Assembly: GCF_946479975.1 (NCBI RefSeq)
Contig: NZ_CAMLIX010000234.1
Coordinates: 1-7,387, forward strand
Length of the DNA: 7,387 nucleotides
Direction: 5' to 3'
From: an uncultured Flavobacterium sp.
GTDB lineage: Bacteria; Bacteroidota; Bacteroidia; Flavobacteriales; Flavobacteriaceae
Positions 1 through 5,247 of the stretch are shown here, in pieces. The position numbers and the translations under genes were made by a program. The first letter of the stretch is position 1; each line of letters opens with the position of its first letter. Under the pieces are notes generated by a model. That model ran no database searches, was not told where the DNA came from, and worked only from the letters and a program-made list of their open reading frames with translations.

Positions 1-219
1 TAAATCGTGATAATGTAAAAAGGCATCTTTTTCAAAGCCTACATTTACAAAAGCAGCATTAAGTCCAGCAACTGGTTTTCTGATTTTGGCAATAAAAATA
101 TCACCAACTTGAAAGTTGCTTTTCTCTTCTTCTTTGTGTAATTCAATTAGTTTTCCATCTTTTAATAAGGCAAAATCTACGGCTTCAGAACTAGATCTAA
201 TGATTAATTCTTTATTCAC
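1..219 (-). CDS. rng: Ribonuclease E/G (RNase G), N-terminal 73 codons, partial
   Basis: This is the 5' end of an RNase E/G-type endoribonuclease gene that runs off the left edge. The family acts in rRNA maturation and mRNA decay in the cytoplasm. The visible protein begins NKELIIRSSSEAVDFALL and continues into the S1 RNA-binding region around residues 37-69, with VGDIFIAKIRKPVAGLNAAF and FVNVGFEKDAFLH, which are characteristic of RNase E/G. The catalytic DNase I-like domain lies outside the window. The start is GTG at 219-217; no ATG or better start occurs upstream in frame, and the NKELIIR beginning fits Bacteroidetes homologues. It lies downstream of HU and the 30-codon gene on the same strand, but a terminator and a spacer of more than 260 bases separate them, so it probably has its own promoter. 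Identity is confident from this portion alone; integrity of the rest cannot be judged. Confidence 0.93.
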   Translation of the reverse strand, partial: MNKELIIRSSSEAVDFALLKDGKLIELHKEEEKSNFQVGDIFIAKIRKPVAGLNAAFVNVGFEKDAFLHYHDL

Positions 220-261
220 ACTGTAAATTTTTATCTGTTTTTTCAGAAAATAGAATAAAGA

Positions 262-293
262 CAAAAGAATATAGATTTATAAAAAACCTAAAA
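262..293 (-). promoter_or_regulatory. Weak candidate promoter for rng
   Basis: On the minus strand 262-269 reads TTCTTTTG, one mismatch from the Bacteroidetes -7 consensus TAnnTTTG, about 43 bases upstream of the rng GTG. A TTTT lies at 290-293, 20 bases further upstream, where TTTG would be expected. No exact TAnnTTTG occurs on this strand between 220 and 459, so this is the best available candidate but not a strong one. Confidence 0.25.
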
Positions 294-315
294 TCTGAAA
301 TCTAAAATCTAAAAT
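288..315. repeat. Four tandem copies of the heptamer CTAAAAT
   Basis: The units are CTAAAAT (288-294), CTGAAAT (295-301), CTAAAAT (302-308) and CTAAAAT (309-315): four heptamers in register with a single substitution. The array sits in the spacer upstream of rng and overlaps the upstream edge of its candidate promoter. Similar AATCTAAA words recur at 4758-4770 in another spacer of this window. Function is unknown; slipped-strand length variation between strains is likely. Confidence 0.8.
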
Positions 316-363
316 CTTATCTACAGATGGATTAAACAATATTTTTAACAGGTATTTACCCGG

Positions 364-437
364 TGAAAACTAGCTGGCAGTTTTCAGTTTTAAGTAATCA
401 GCTGACTGAATACTAAATACTGGTGACTGAATACTAA
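364..437. repeat. Inverted repeat plus two 14-bp direct repeats in the rng upstream spacer
   Basis: An 8-bp inverted repeat, TGAAAACT (364-371) and AGTTTTCA (379-386), has a 7-base loop. Just beyond it the 14-mer TGACTGAATACTAA occurs twice, at 403-416 and 424-437, with a 21-base period. Together with the heptamer array at 288-315 this is most of what the 220-459 spacer holds; no gene is visible there on either strand. The pattern looks like the low-complexity spacer words common in Flavobacterium rather than a defined regulatory RNA, but that is inference. Confidence 0.6.
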
Positions 438-459
438 TTTCCAATTTCAATGAACTTTT

Positions 460-497
460 AAAAAGAAAAAAGTAGTTTAAAACTACTTTTTCTTTTT
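460..497 (-). terminator. Intrinsic terminator after the 30-codon basic protein gene
   Basis: The core inverted repeat is AGTAGTT (471-477), loop TAA, AACTACT (481-487), extended by A/T pairs on both sides. Read on the minus strand the stem is followed by a T-rich tract (TTTTTTCTTTTT). The stop codon of the basic protein gene (485-483) lies inside the stem. The flanking A tracts make it potentially bidirectional, but no plus-strand gene needs it. Confidence 0.75.
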
Positions 498-575
498 GTG
501 ACGGTTAGCTCTCGCTCTTTTTTTACGTTTGTGAGTCGCTACCTTATGTCTCTTTCTTTTTTTACCACTTGGCAT
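483..575 (-). CDS. 30-aa highly basic protein, mS38/AURKAIP1-COX24-like (candidate ribosomal protein)
   Basis: A complete small gene: ATG at 575-573, 30 codons, TAG at 485-483. The product starts MPSGKKRKRHKVATHKRKK and ends ANRHKKKK, so roughly two thirds of residues are Lys, Arg or His, with no hydrophobic segment. This short form is conserved in Bacteroidetes and is, to my knowledge, placed in the AURKAIP1/COX24 family, whose mitochondrial member mS38 is a ribosomal protein; a related small protein called bL38 was described in the Flavobacterium johnsoniae ribosome. The likely role is therefore rRNA binding in the ribosome; this rests on family memory plus composition. It starts 28 bases after the HU stop with no promoter-like box between, so it is probably co-transcribed with HU, and its stop is built into the terminator hairpin. 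The clean start, good codons and attached terminator argue for a real gene despite its size. Confidence 0.85.
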   Translation of the reverse strand: MPSGKKRKRHKVATHKRKKRARANRHKKKK

Positions 576-603
576 ATCGTGTCAGATTTTATGTTAATTA
601 ATA

Positions 604-894
604 TTATTTTGCTTCGTTGTTTGTTTTTACTCCCTCTACAAAAACTTTTGCAGGTTTAAACGCAGGAATGTTGTGTGCTGGAATTTTAATTGTAGTGTTT
701 TTAGAAATGTTTCTTCCAGTTTTTTCAGCTCTAGTTTTAACGATAAAACTACCAAATCCTCTTAGGTAAACATTGTCTCCAGTTTCTAAAGAAGTTTTTA
801 CTTCTTCCATAAAAGTTTCTACTGTTGCTTGAACGTCTCCTTTTTCAAGACCTAGTTTCTCTGAAATCTTCGCTACGATATCTGCTTTCGTCAT
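604..894 (-). CDS. HU/IHF-family DNA-binding protein
   Basis: A 96-residue nucleoid-associated protein of the HU/IHF family, which binds and bends DNA as a dimer. The N-terminal helical dimerisation part (about residues 3-40) is followed by the signature RGFGSF at 45-50. The beta-arm contains GRNI at 60-63, and IPAHNIPAFKPA at 71-82 carries the Pro at the arm tip region. Length is normal for the family (90-100). HU and IHF subunits cannot be told apart safely, so no symbol is given. ATG at 894-892 is preceded by an A-rich stretch (GGAAAGAAA) without a need for Shine-Dalgarno pairing. It is divergent from mutY and heads a probable two-gene transcript with the 30-codon basic protein gene. Confidence 0.96.
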   Translation of the reverse strand: MTKADIVAKISEKLGLEKGDVQATVETFMEEVKTSLETGDNVYLRGFGSFIVKTRAEKTGRNISKNTTIKIPAHNIPAFKPAKVFVEGVKTNNEAK

Positions 895-943
895 TTTCTT
901 TCCTATTTTATTTTATAAATGGTGTACTATTTTTTTGAGTTTG

Positions 944-976
944 CAAATATAGGAATTAAAAAAATAATTAATCAAG
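944..976 (-). promoter_or_regulatory. Promoter of HU (Bacteroidetes type)
   Basis: On the minus strand 951-944 reads TATATTTG followed by C, an exact match to the Bacteroidetes -7 element TAnnTTTG. CTTG at 976-973 stands 21 bases upstream in the position of the -33 TTTG. Transcription would start near 938, leaving a leader of about 45 bases. This is the best promoter match in the window. Confidence 0.7.
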
Positions 977-1008
977 CTAATTCGTTAAATTTTAATTACA
1001 TAAACATT

Positions 1009-1016
1009 TACTTTTG
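1009..1016 (+). promoter_or_regulatory. Candidate -7 element for mutY
   Basis: TACTTTTG is an exact TAnnTTTG match 18 bases upstream of the mutY ATG. No TTTG is found at the expected -33 distance. The resulting leader would be only about 10-15 bases, which is common in this phylum. Confidence 0.5.
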
Positions 1017-1034
1017 TAATCTAAGTATTTTCGA

Positions 1035-2081
1035 ATGGATTTTTCTAACATATTGATAAAATGGTATTTACAAAACAAGCGTGATTTACCATGGCGAAAA
1101 ACGGTCGATCCGTACCAAATTTGGCTCTCAGAAATTATGCTGCAACAGACAAGAGTTGCTCAAGGAATGCCTTATTTTTTTGCATTTACCAAGGAATTTC
1201 CTACTGTAAAAGATTTGGCTGATGCCTCAGAAGAGAAAGTTTTGAAACTTTGGCAGGGTTTAGGGTATTATTCTAGAGCTCGAAATCTTCATAAAACAGC
1301 TCAATATATTGCTTATGACTTAAATGGAGTTTTTCCTGATTCTTATAAAGAGTTATTAAAACTTAAAGGAGTTGGCGAATATACAGCAGCAGCAATTGCT
1401 TCTTTTTCTTTTAATGAATTGGTTCCAGTTGTAGATGGAAATGTATTTCGTGTGCTGTCTCGTTATTTTGATGTTGAATCGGATATTGCGCTTCCAGCAA
1501 CTAAAAAAGAGTTTACGGCTTTGGCGCAGGAAGTAATGCCAAAAGATAATCCAGCATTATTTAATCAGGCAATTATGGAGTTTGGTGCGCTGCAATGTGT
1601 GCCTAAAAGTCCAAATTGTTCAATTTGTGTTTTTAATGAAAGCTGTGCGGCCTTGCAAAAAGGAAAAGTAAATATGTTGCCCGTAAAGTCAAAAAAAATA
1701 AAGATCACCAATCGCTACTTTAATTATTTAATTTTAGAAGATGTTCTAGGGAATACATTAATTCAAAAAAGAACTGACAAGGGAATCTGGCATAATTTAT
1801 ACGAATTTCCGCTTTTAGAAACATTGTCAATTGTTGATTATGAAACGGTTTCGAAAAAAGTAAAAGAAGAAATTTTTACTTCCTATACTATTATAAGTAT
1901 GGAAGATTATAGTCAATCTACAATTATACACAAACTTTCACATCAGCATTTGCATATACAGTTCTGGAAAATTAGAGTGAAAGAAAAAATCGAAAATGGA
2001 ATTGATGCTAAAAAATTGAAAACTTTTCCTTTTCCAATTGTCATTTATAATTTTATAGAAAAGCAAGAAATAATTTGCTAA
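1035..2081 (+). CDS. mutY: A/G-specific adenine DNA glycosylase MutY
   Basis: MutY excises adenine mispaired with 8-oxoguanine, preventing G:C to T:A transversions. The 348-residue protein has the full layout: LPWR at 18-21; SEIMLQQTRV at 32-41 with the catalytic Glu33; the helix-hairpin-helix loop LKGVGEYTA at 110-118; VVDGNVFRV at 132-140 with the catalytic Asp134. The four [4Fe-4S] cysteines are Cys188, Cys195, Cys198 and Cys204 in the canonical C-X6-C-X2-C-X5-C spacing. The C-terminal NUDIX-like domain that recognises 8-oxoG follows from about 225, with GIWHNLYEFPL at 250-260 and the Ser-His pair of the FSH-type loop at 302-303 (here Leu-Ser-His). All key residues are present, so it should be active. 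ATG at 1035 places LPWR at the usual distance. It is divergent from HU and is followed by ssb 36 bases downstream. Confidence 0.97.
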   Translation: MDFSNILIKWYLQNKRDLPWRKTVDPYQIWLSEIMLQQTRVAQGMPYFFAFTKEFPTVKDLADASEEKVLKLWQGLGYYSRARNLHKTAQYIAYDLNGVFPDSYKELLKLKGVGEYTAAAIASFSFNELVPVVDGNVFRVLSRYFDVESDIALPATKKEFTALAQEVMPKDNPALFNQAIMEFGALQCVPKSPNCSICVFNESCAALQKGKVNMLPVKSKKIKITNRYFNYLILEDVLGNTLIQKRTDKGIWHNLYEFPLLETLSIVDYETVSKKVKEEIFTSYTIISMEDYSQSTIIHKLSHQHLHIQFWKIRVKEKIENGIDAKKLKTFPFPIVIYNFIEKQEIIC

Positions 2082-2088
2082 AAAAATG

Positions 2089-2096
2089 TATCTTTG
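2089..2096 (+). promoter_or_regulatory. Candidate -7 element for ssb
   Basis: TATCTTTG is an exact TAnnTTTG match 21 bases upstream of the preferred ssb ATG, placed immediately after the mutY stop. No TTTG occurs 19-21 bases upstream, so the -33 element is missing or degenerate. If used, it gives ssb, and perhaps gldE-gldD, transcription independent of mutY. The TTG inside this box is the tempting but unlikely upstream start of ssb. Confidence 0.45.
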
Positions 2097-2117
2097 ATAG
2101 AAATACCACCAAAAACT

Positions 2118-2558
2118 ATGAACGGAACATTAAATAAAGTGATGCTTATTGGCCATTTAGGCGATGATGTGAAGATGCATTATTTTGATGGAGGGAACTG
2201 CATCGGGCGTTTTCAGCTGGCTACAAATGAGGTGTACATCAATAAAACGACGAATGAAAAGATAACTTCTACAGAATGGCATAATTTAGTTGTTAGAAAT
2301 AAAGCAGCAGAAATTTGCGAAAAATATCTCTCGAAAGGGGATAAAATTTATGTGGAAGGAAGGATCAAATCTCGCCAATGGCAGGCAGAAGATGGCACTA
2401 CAAAATATACGACAGAAATTCAGGTTACAGAGTTTACTTTTCTGACTACCAAAAAAGAAACTGCAAATACTAGACAAAATCAAGAGACAGAACCAACAAA
2501 AAATGCTAACTTTGATGCTGCTAATGAAGGGCTTCCAATTAACGATCTGCCTTTCTAA
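2118..2558 (+). CDS. ssb: Single-stranded DNA-binding protein SSB
   Basis: SSB binds single-stranded DNA as an oligomer during replication, recombination and repair and recruits partners through its C-terminal tip. The 146-residue protein opens MNGTLNKVMLIGHLGDDV, the standard SSB beginning. The OB fold spans about 3-110, with RFQLATNE at 31-38, TEWHNLVV at 52-59 and GRIKSRQW at 81-88. A Gln/Thr/Asn-rich disordered linker (about 112-136) leads to the tip INDLPF (141-146), where the usual DDLPF/DDIPF has Asn in the first acidic position. I chose ATG 2118 rather than the in-frame TTG at 2094: the extra eight residues are not typical of SSB and that TTG lies in a promoter-like box. gldE follows 26 bases after the stop. 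Confidence 0.95.
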   Translation: MNGTLNKVMLIGHLGDDVKMHYFDGGNCIGRFQLATNEVYINKTTNEKITSTEWHNLVVRNKAAEICEKYLSKGDKIYVEGRIKSRQWQAEDGTTKYTTEIQVTEFTFLTTKKETANTRQNQETEPTKNANFDAANEGLPINDLPF

Positions 2559-2584
2559 GAGATGTTTAACTAATTTTATGCATT

Positions 2585-3880
2585 TTGGACCCAGAGCCCA
2601 GTCTACTTTTTTCTACCAATCTTGACGCTAATTTAATTATTGGTTTCGTCGGAATATTTATTTTGTTATTTCTTTCCGCAATTGTTTCTGGAGCCGAAGT
2701 TGCCCTTTTTTCTCTATCACAGCAAGATATCGATGATACTTTAAATGATAATCCCGCAAAAGGGACTATTATTTCGAATTTATTAGATAAACCTAAAAAA
2801 CTTTTGGCGACATTACTTGTTGCAAATAATTTTTTTAACATAGGCGTCGTGATTCTCTTTGCTTACATGGGGCAGAATATTTTTGCCAATGTGAGTTCTC
2901 CTGTTTTCAAATTTACACTTGAAGTAATTCTTGTAACCTTTTTAATTTTATTGTTTGGAGAAGTGCTTCCTAAAGTATACGCAAGCAGAAATAGTATTCG
3001 TTTTGCAAAACGAGTTGCTTATCCGCTCGCTTTTTTAGATAAAGTATTGTCACCTTTAAGCTTGCCAATGCGTGCGCTTACTATATATTTGCACAATAAA
3101 TTAGGAAAACAAAAGAACAATTTTTCCATCAATCAGCTTTCTCAGGCTTTGGAATTAACAGATTCTGAAGGAACTTCAACAGAAGAACAAAAAATTCTGG
3201 AGGGAATTGTTTCTTTCGGAAACACCGATACAAAGCAGGTTATGAGTCCGAGAATTGATATTTTTGCATTAGAAATATCAGAAACATTTGCTGCTATTTA
3301 TCCTAAAATAATTGAAACTGGTTTTTCAAGAATTCCGATTTATCGTGATAATATTGATCAGATTGAAGGTGTGCTTTTCGTCAAGGATTTACTGCCTCAT
3401 ATAGATAAAGAAGAATTTGATTGGGCATCTTTAATTAGAGAAGCTTTTTTTGTTCCCGAAAATAAAAAACTAGACAATTTATTGAAGGATTTTCAGAGTT
3501 TAAAAAGTCATTTAGCCATTGTGGTTGATGAATATGGAGGAACATCTGGATTGGTTTCGTTAGAAGATATTATTGAAGAAATAGTAGGAGATATCAGTGA
3601 TGAGTTTGATGATGAAAATCTGAATTTCTCTCAGATTGATGAAAATAATTTTCTTTTCGAAGGAAAAATAAACCTAAAAGATTTCTACAGAATTGTAGAT
3701 GTTGATGAAGATCTTTTTGAAGCTCATAAAGGAGAAGCAGAAACTTTGGCTGGATTTATTCTGGAAATTTTAGGTAATTTTCCGAAAAAAGACCAAAAAG
3801 TGCCTTTCAAAAACTGCATATTTACTGTAGAAACAGTAGATAAAAAACGTGTCAAACAAATAAAAGTAACCATAAATTAA
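2585..3880 (+). CDS. gldE: Gliding motility-associated membrane protein GldE (CNNM/CorC family)
   Basis: A 431-residue inner-membrane protein with CNNM/CorC architecture. The N-terminal DUF21/CNNM domain has hydrophobic segments at about 17-45, 72-97 and 108-130, including SAIVSGAEVALFSLS (31-45) and FGEVLPKVYA (124-133). Two CBS domains follow: VMSPRIDIFALE (219-230) and SRIPIYRD (248-255) in the first, VVDEYGGTSGLVSLEDIIEE (313-332) in the second. A CorC/HlyC-type C-terminal domain covers about 350-430. Relatives are implicated in Mg/Co ion transport, and GldE is known as a gliding-associated protein encoded beside GldD in Flavobacterium; its exact biochemical role is not evident here. The start appears to be TTG at 2585: a stop at 2567-2569 closes the frame upstream, the ATG at 2578 is out of frame, and MDPEPS followed by the first membrane segment is a sensible N terminus. 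gldD begins one base after its stop, so the two are probably translationally coupled. Confidence 0.94.
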   Translation: MDPEPSLLFSTNLDANLIIGFVGIFILLFLSAIVSGAEVALFSLSQQDIDDTLNDNPAKGTIISNLLDKPKKLLATLLVANNFFNIGVVILFAYMGQNIFANVSSPVFKFTLEVILVTFLILLFGEVLPKVYASRNSIRFAKRVAYPLAFLDKVLSPLSLPMRALTIYLHNKLGKQKNNFSINQLSQALELTDSEGTSTEEQKILEGIVSFGNTDTKQVMSPRIDIFALEISETFAAIYPKIIETGFSRIPIYRDNIDQIEGVLFVKDLLPHIDKEEFDWASLIREAFFVPENKKLDNLLKDFQSLKSHLAIVVDEYGGTSGLVSLEDIIEEIVGDISDEFDDENLNFSQIDENNFLFEGKINLKDFYRIVDVDEDLFEAHKGEAETLAGFILEILGNFPKKDQKVPFKNCIFTVETVDKKRVKQIKVTIN

Positions 3881-3881
3881 A

Positions 3882-4442
3882 ATGTTTAATAGAATATTTT
3901 CAATAACAGCGATTTTGCTTGCGTTAACAGTGATAAGCTGTAAAAATGATGTTTTGCCAAAGCCGGCAAGTTATCTGCGATTGGATTACCCAGAAGCAAA
4001 ATATGTAAGTTTTGAAAACAACTGTCCGTTTGCTTTTGAAATGAATGAAGAGGCAACTATTAAAGGCGAGAAAGAATGTGGTTTTGCAATTACATATCCT
4101 AAAATGAAAGCCACGATTTATTTGACATACAAGCCTGTAAATGGTAATATTGATAAGTTGTTGAGAGATGCCCAAAAGCTGACATACGAACACGTTATTA
4201 AAGCTGATGATATCTTAGAACAACCGTATTTGAATCCGCAGAAAAAGGTTTACGGAATGTTTTATCAAGTTGACGGAAACGCAGCGACAAACTCTCAGTT
4301 TTACGTTACCGACAGTACAAAACACTTTTTAATTGGTTCGATGTATTTTTATGCAAAACCAAATTTTGACTCAATAATGCCTGCCGCGAGTTACGTTAAA
4401 AATGATATGCAGCGTTTGATGGAAACGTTGAAATGGAAATAA
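3882..4442 (+). CDS. gldD: Gliding motility lipoprotein GldD
   Basis: GldD is one of the core gliding lipoproteins of Flavobacterium, linked functionally to the gliding motor and type IX secretion; loss abolishes gliding in F. johnsoniae. The 186-residue product has a lipoprotein signal: basic start MFNR, hydrophobic stretch about 5-18, and lipobox VISC with Cys20 as the lipidation site. The family-typical KPASYLRLDYPEAKY follows at about 27-41. Length is normal for GldD. Further motifs are NNCPFAFEMN (46-55) and the C-terminal run ending in LKWK. No transmembrane segment beyond the signal is seen. ATG 3882 lies one base past the gldE stop in an A-rich context (AAATTAAAATG). A strong terminator starts three bases after the stop, so gldD ends the mutY-ssb-gldE-gldD cluster. 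Confidence 0.95.
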   Translation: MFNRIFSITAILLALTVISCKNDVLPKPASYLRLDYPEAKYVSFENNCPFAFEMNEEATIKGEKECGFAITYPKMKATIYLTYKPVNGNIDKLLRDAQKLTYEHVIKADDILEQPYLNPQKKVYGMFYQVDGNAATNSQFYVTDSTKHFLIGSMYFYAKPNFDSIMPAASYVKNDMQRLMETLKWK

Positions 4443-4444
4443 AG

Positions 4445-4473
4445 AAAAAGGAATCATTTAGATTCCTTTTTTT
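4445..4473. terminator. Bidirectional terminator between gldD and the 80-aa gene
   Basis: A perfect 11-bp stem, AAAAAGGAATC (4445-4455) and GATTCCTTTTT (4461-4471), has the loop ATTTA and is followed by T residues to 4473. Read on the minus strand it also ends in a T tract. It lies between convergent genes and overlaps the stop codon (4474-4472) of the minus-strand gene by two bases, so it probably serves both. Confidence 0.88.
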
Positions 4474-4714
4474 ATGAATTGAAAACTATTAAAAGAAGCA
4501 CAGTTCCTCCCAGAAAAATCACTCCGATCATATGATTTCTTTCGCTATTGCCATTCTTTTTATTTGTATTTCCTTTTGGAGACAAAATTTCTGAAAAGAC
4601 AATAAAATCGCCATCTTCTTTAAAAGCAATCATGATATTTAAGTAAATGAATCTCAAGCACGCGCCTAGAATTTCTAGTAAATATCTGCCCGTAAAAATT
4701 TGTAAAGGATCCAT
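4472..4714 (-). CDS. Small membrane protein of unknown function (80 aa)
   Basis: I do not recognise the function. The 80-residue product starts MDPLQIFTGRYLLEILG and has a hydrophobic, possibly in-plane or membrane-inserted N-terminal segment at about 11-31. A polar middle follows (32-61, including SPKGNTNKKNGNSERN), then a clear transmembrane helix at about 62-78 (MIGVIFLGGTVLLLIVF), ending in NS. There is no lipobox and no cleavable-signal pattern. Support for a real gene: an exact TAnnTTTG box 31 bases upstream of the ATG, a terminator directly at the stop, a terminator of the upstream gene in between, and codon use like its neighbours. It is therefore probably monocistronic. It sits between gldD and the metal-domain lipoprotein but nothing ties it functionally to either. 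Confidence 0.75.
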   Translation of the reverse strand: MDPLQIFTGRYLLEILGACLRFIYLNIMIAFKEDGDFIVFSEILSPKGNTNKKNGNSERNHMIGVIFLGGTVLLLIVFNS

Positions 4715-4745
4715 TTTAAAAATAATTTTAGAAATTGCATTTTAA

Positions 4746-4753
4746 CAAATTTA
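4746..4753 (-). promoter_or_regulatory. Candidate -7 element for the 80-aa membrane protein gene
   Basis: On the minus strand 4753-4746 reads TAAATTTG, an exact TAnnTTTG match 31 bases upstream of the ATG. No convincing TTTG is found 19-21 bases further upstream; that stretch is AATCTAAA-like repeat sequence. Confidence 0.45.
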
Positions 4754-4785
4754 AATTTAAAATCTAAAGTCTTATAATTTCACAT

Positions 4786-4816
4786 AAAAAAAGCGCTCAA
4801 ATCTGAACGCCTTTTT
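4786..4816 (-). terminator. Terminator of the HMA-domain lipoprotein gene
   Basis: On the minus strand GCGTTCA (4810-4804), loop GATT, TGAGCGC (4799-4793) form a 7-bp stem with one G-U pair. It is extended by A-T pairs past a single bulge and followed by seven T residues (4792-4786). It starts 18 bases after the stop codon of the upstream gene. Confidence 0.8.
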
Positions 4817-4834
4817 AGATGATTAATTTCAAAT

Positions 4835-5212
4835 TTAAGACTTAAAATTCGAAACTTTATATGTTTTTCCGTCTCCAGTTTCTTGAACCACTTTTGTTAA
4901 AGATTCTGAATTTTGAATTGTTTTGTCAAAACTTACTGTTGCTGTTTTTTTGTCAAAATCTACAGTTGCTTTGTCAACTCCGTCAAGATTTGCTAATTCT
5001 TCTTCGATTGTTTTAGCGCATCCAACGGCACAAGTCATTCCGTCAATTTTAAAGCTTGCAGTTTGAAGATTTTCAGCAGCAATTGGTTTGTGTTCTTTTG
5101 GAGCACTTTTTTCTGCATTTACAACTTCAAGACTTTTGTCTTCGGCTTTTTTACAGCCAACGAATACTAATCCAGCAATTGTTGCGGCGATTAAGATTTT
5201 TGAAACTTTCAT
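4835..5212 (-). CDS. Lipoprotein with a heavy-metal-associated (HMA) domain and CX3C motif
   Basis: A 125-residue secreted lipoprotein. The signal MKVSKILIAATIAGLVFVGC ends in a lipobox with Cys20 followed by KK, so it should be membrane-anchored on the periplasmic side. A charged linker (21-48) leads to an HMA domain at about 51-121: TASFKIDGMTCAVGCAKTIE (51-70), LANLDGVDKATVDFDKKTAT (73-92) and VSFDKTI (93-99), i.e. the beta-alpha-beta-beta-alpha-beta ferredoxin-like fold of copper chaperones. The metal site is Cys61 and Cys65 with three residues between, not the usual CXXC; the CAxGCA form recurs, as I recall, in flavobacterial homologues. Cu(I) or another soft metal is a plausible ligand, but the altered spacing leaves this open. 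No P-type ATPase or metal regulator lies beside it. It has its own promoter-like box and terminator, and shares a divergent spacer with the EamA transporter gene. Confidence 0.92.
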   Translation of the reverse strand: MKVSKILIAATIAGLVFVGCKKAEDKSLEVVNAEKSAPKEHKPIAAENLQTASFKIDGMTCAVGCAKTIEEELANLDGVDKATVDFDKKTATVSFDKTIQNSESLTKVVQETGDGKTYKVSNFKS

Positions 5213-5247
5213 TATATATAAATTTTAAATTGCGAATTACGATTCTG

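Noticed and set aside
364..386. Riboswitch or structured leader of rng
   Set aside because: Only one 8-bp stem is present, and no conserved aptamer pattern could be recognised.
288..437. CRISPR-like array
   Set aside because: The repeats are 7 and 14 bases with no unique spacers of regular length and no cas gene nearby.
2094..2117. N-terminal extension of ssb from a TTG start
   Set aside because: The eight extra residues do not fit SSB N termini, and the TTG is part of a promoter-like TAnnTTTG box.
2286..2841. Two minus-strand frames across ssb and gldE (2286-2483 and 2566-2841)
   Set aside because: Both are antisense to clear genes and show no domain, promoter or terminator.
3924..4193. 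89-codon minus-strand frame inside gldD
   Set aside because: Antisense shadow of a well-supported gene; Cys/Phe-rich composition is typical of reversed AT-rich codons.
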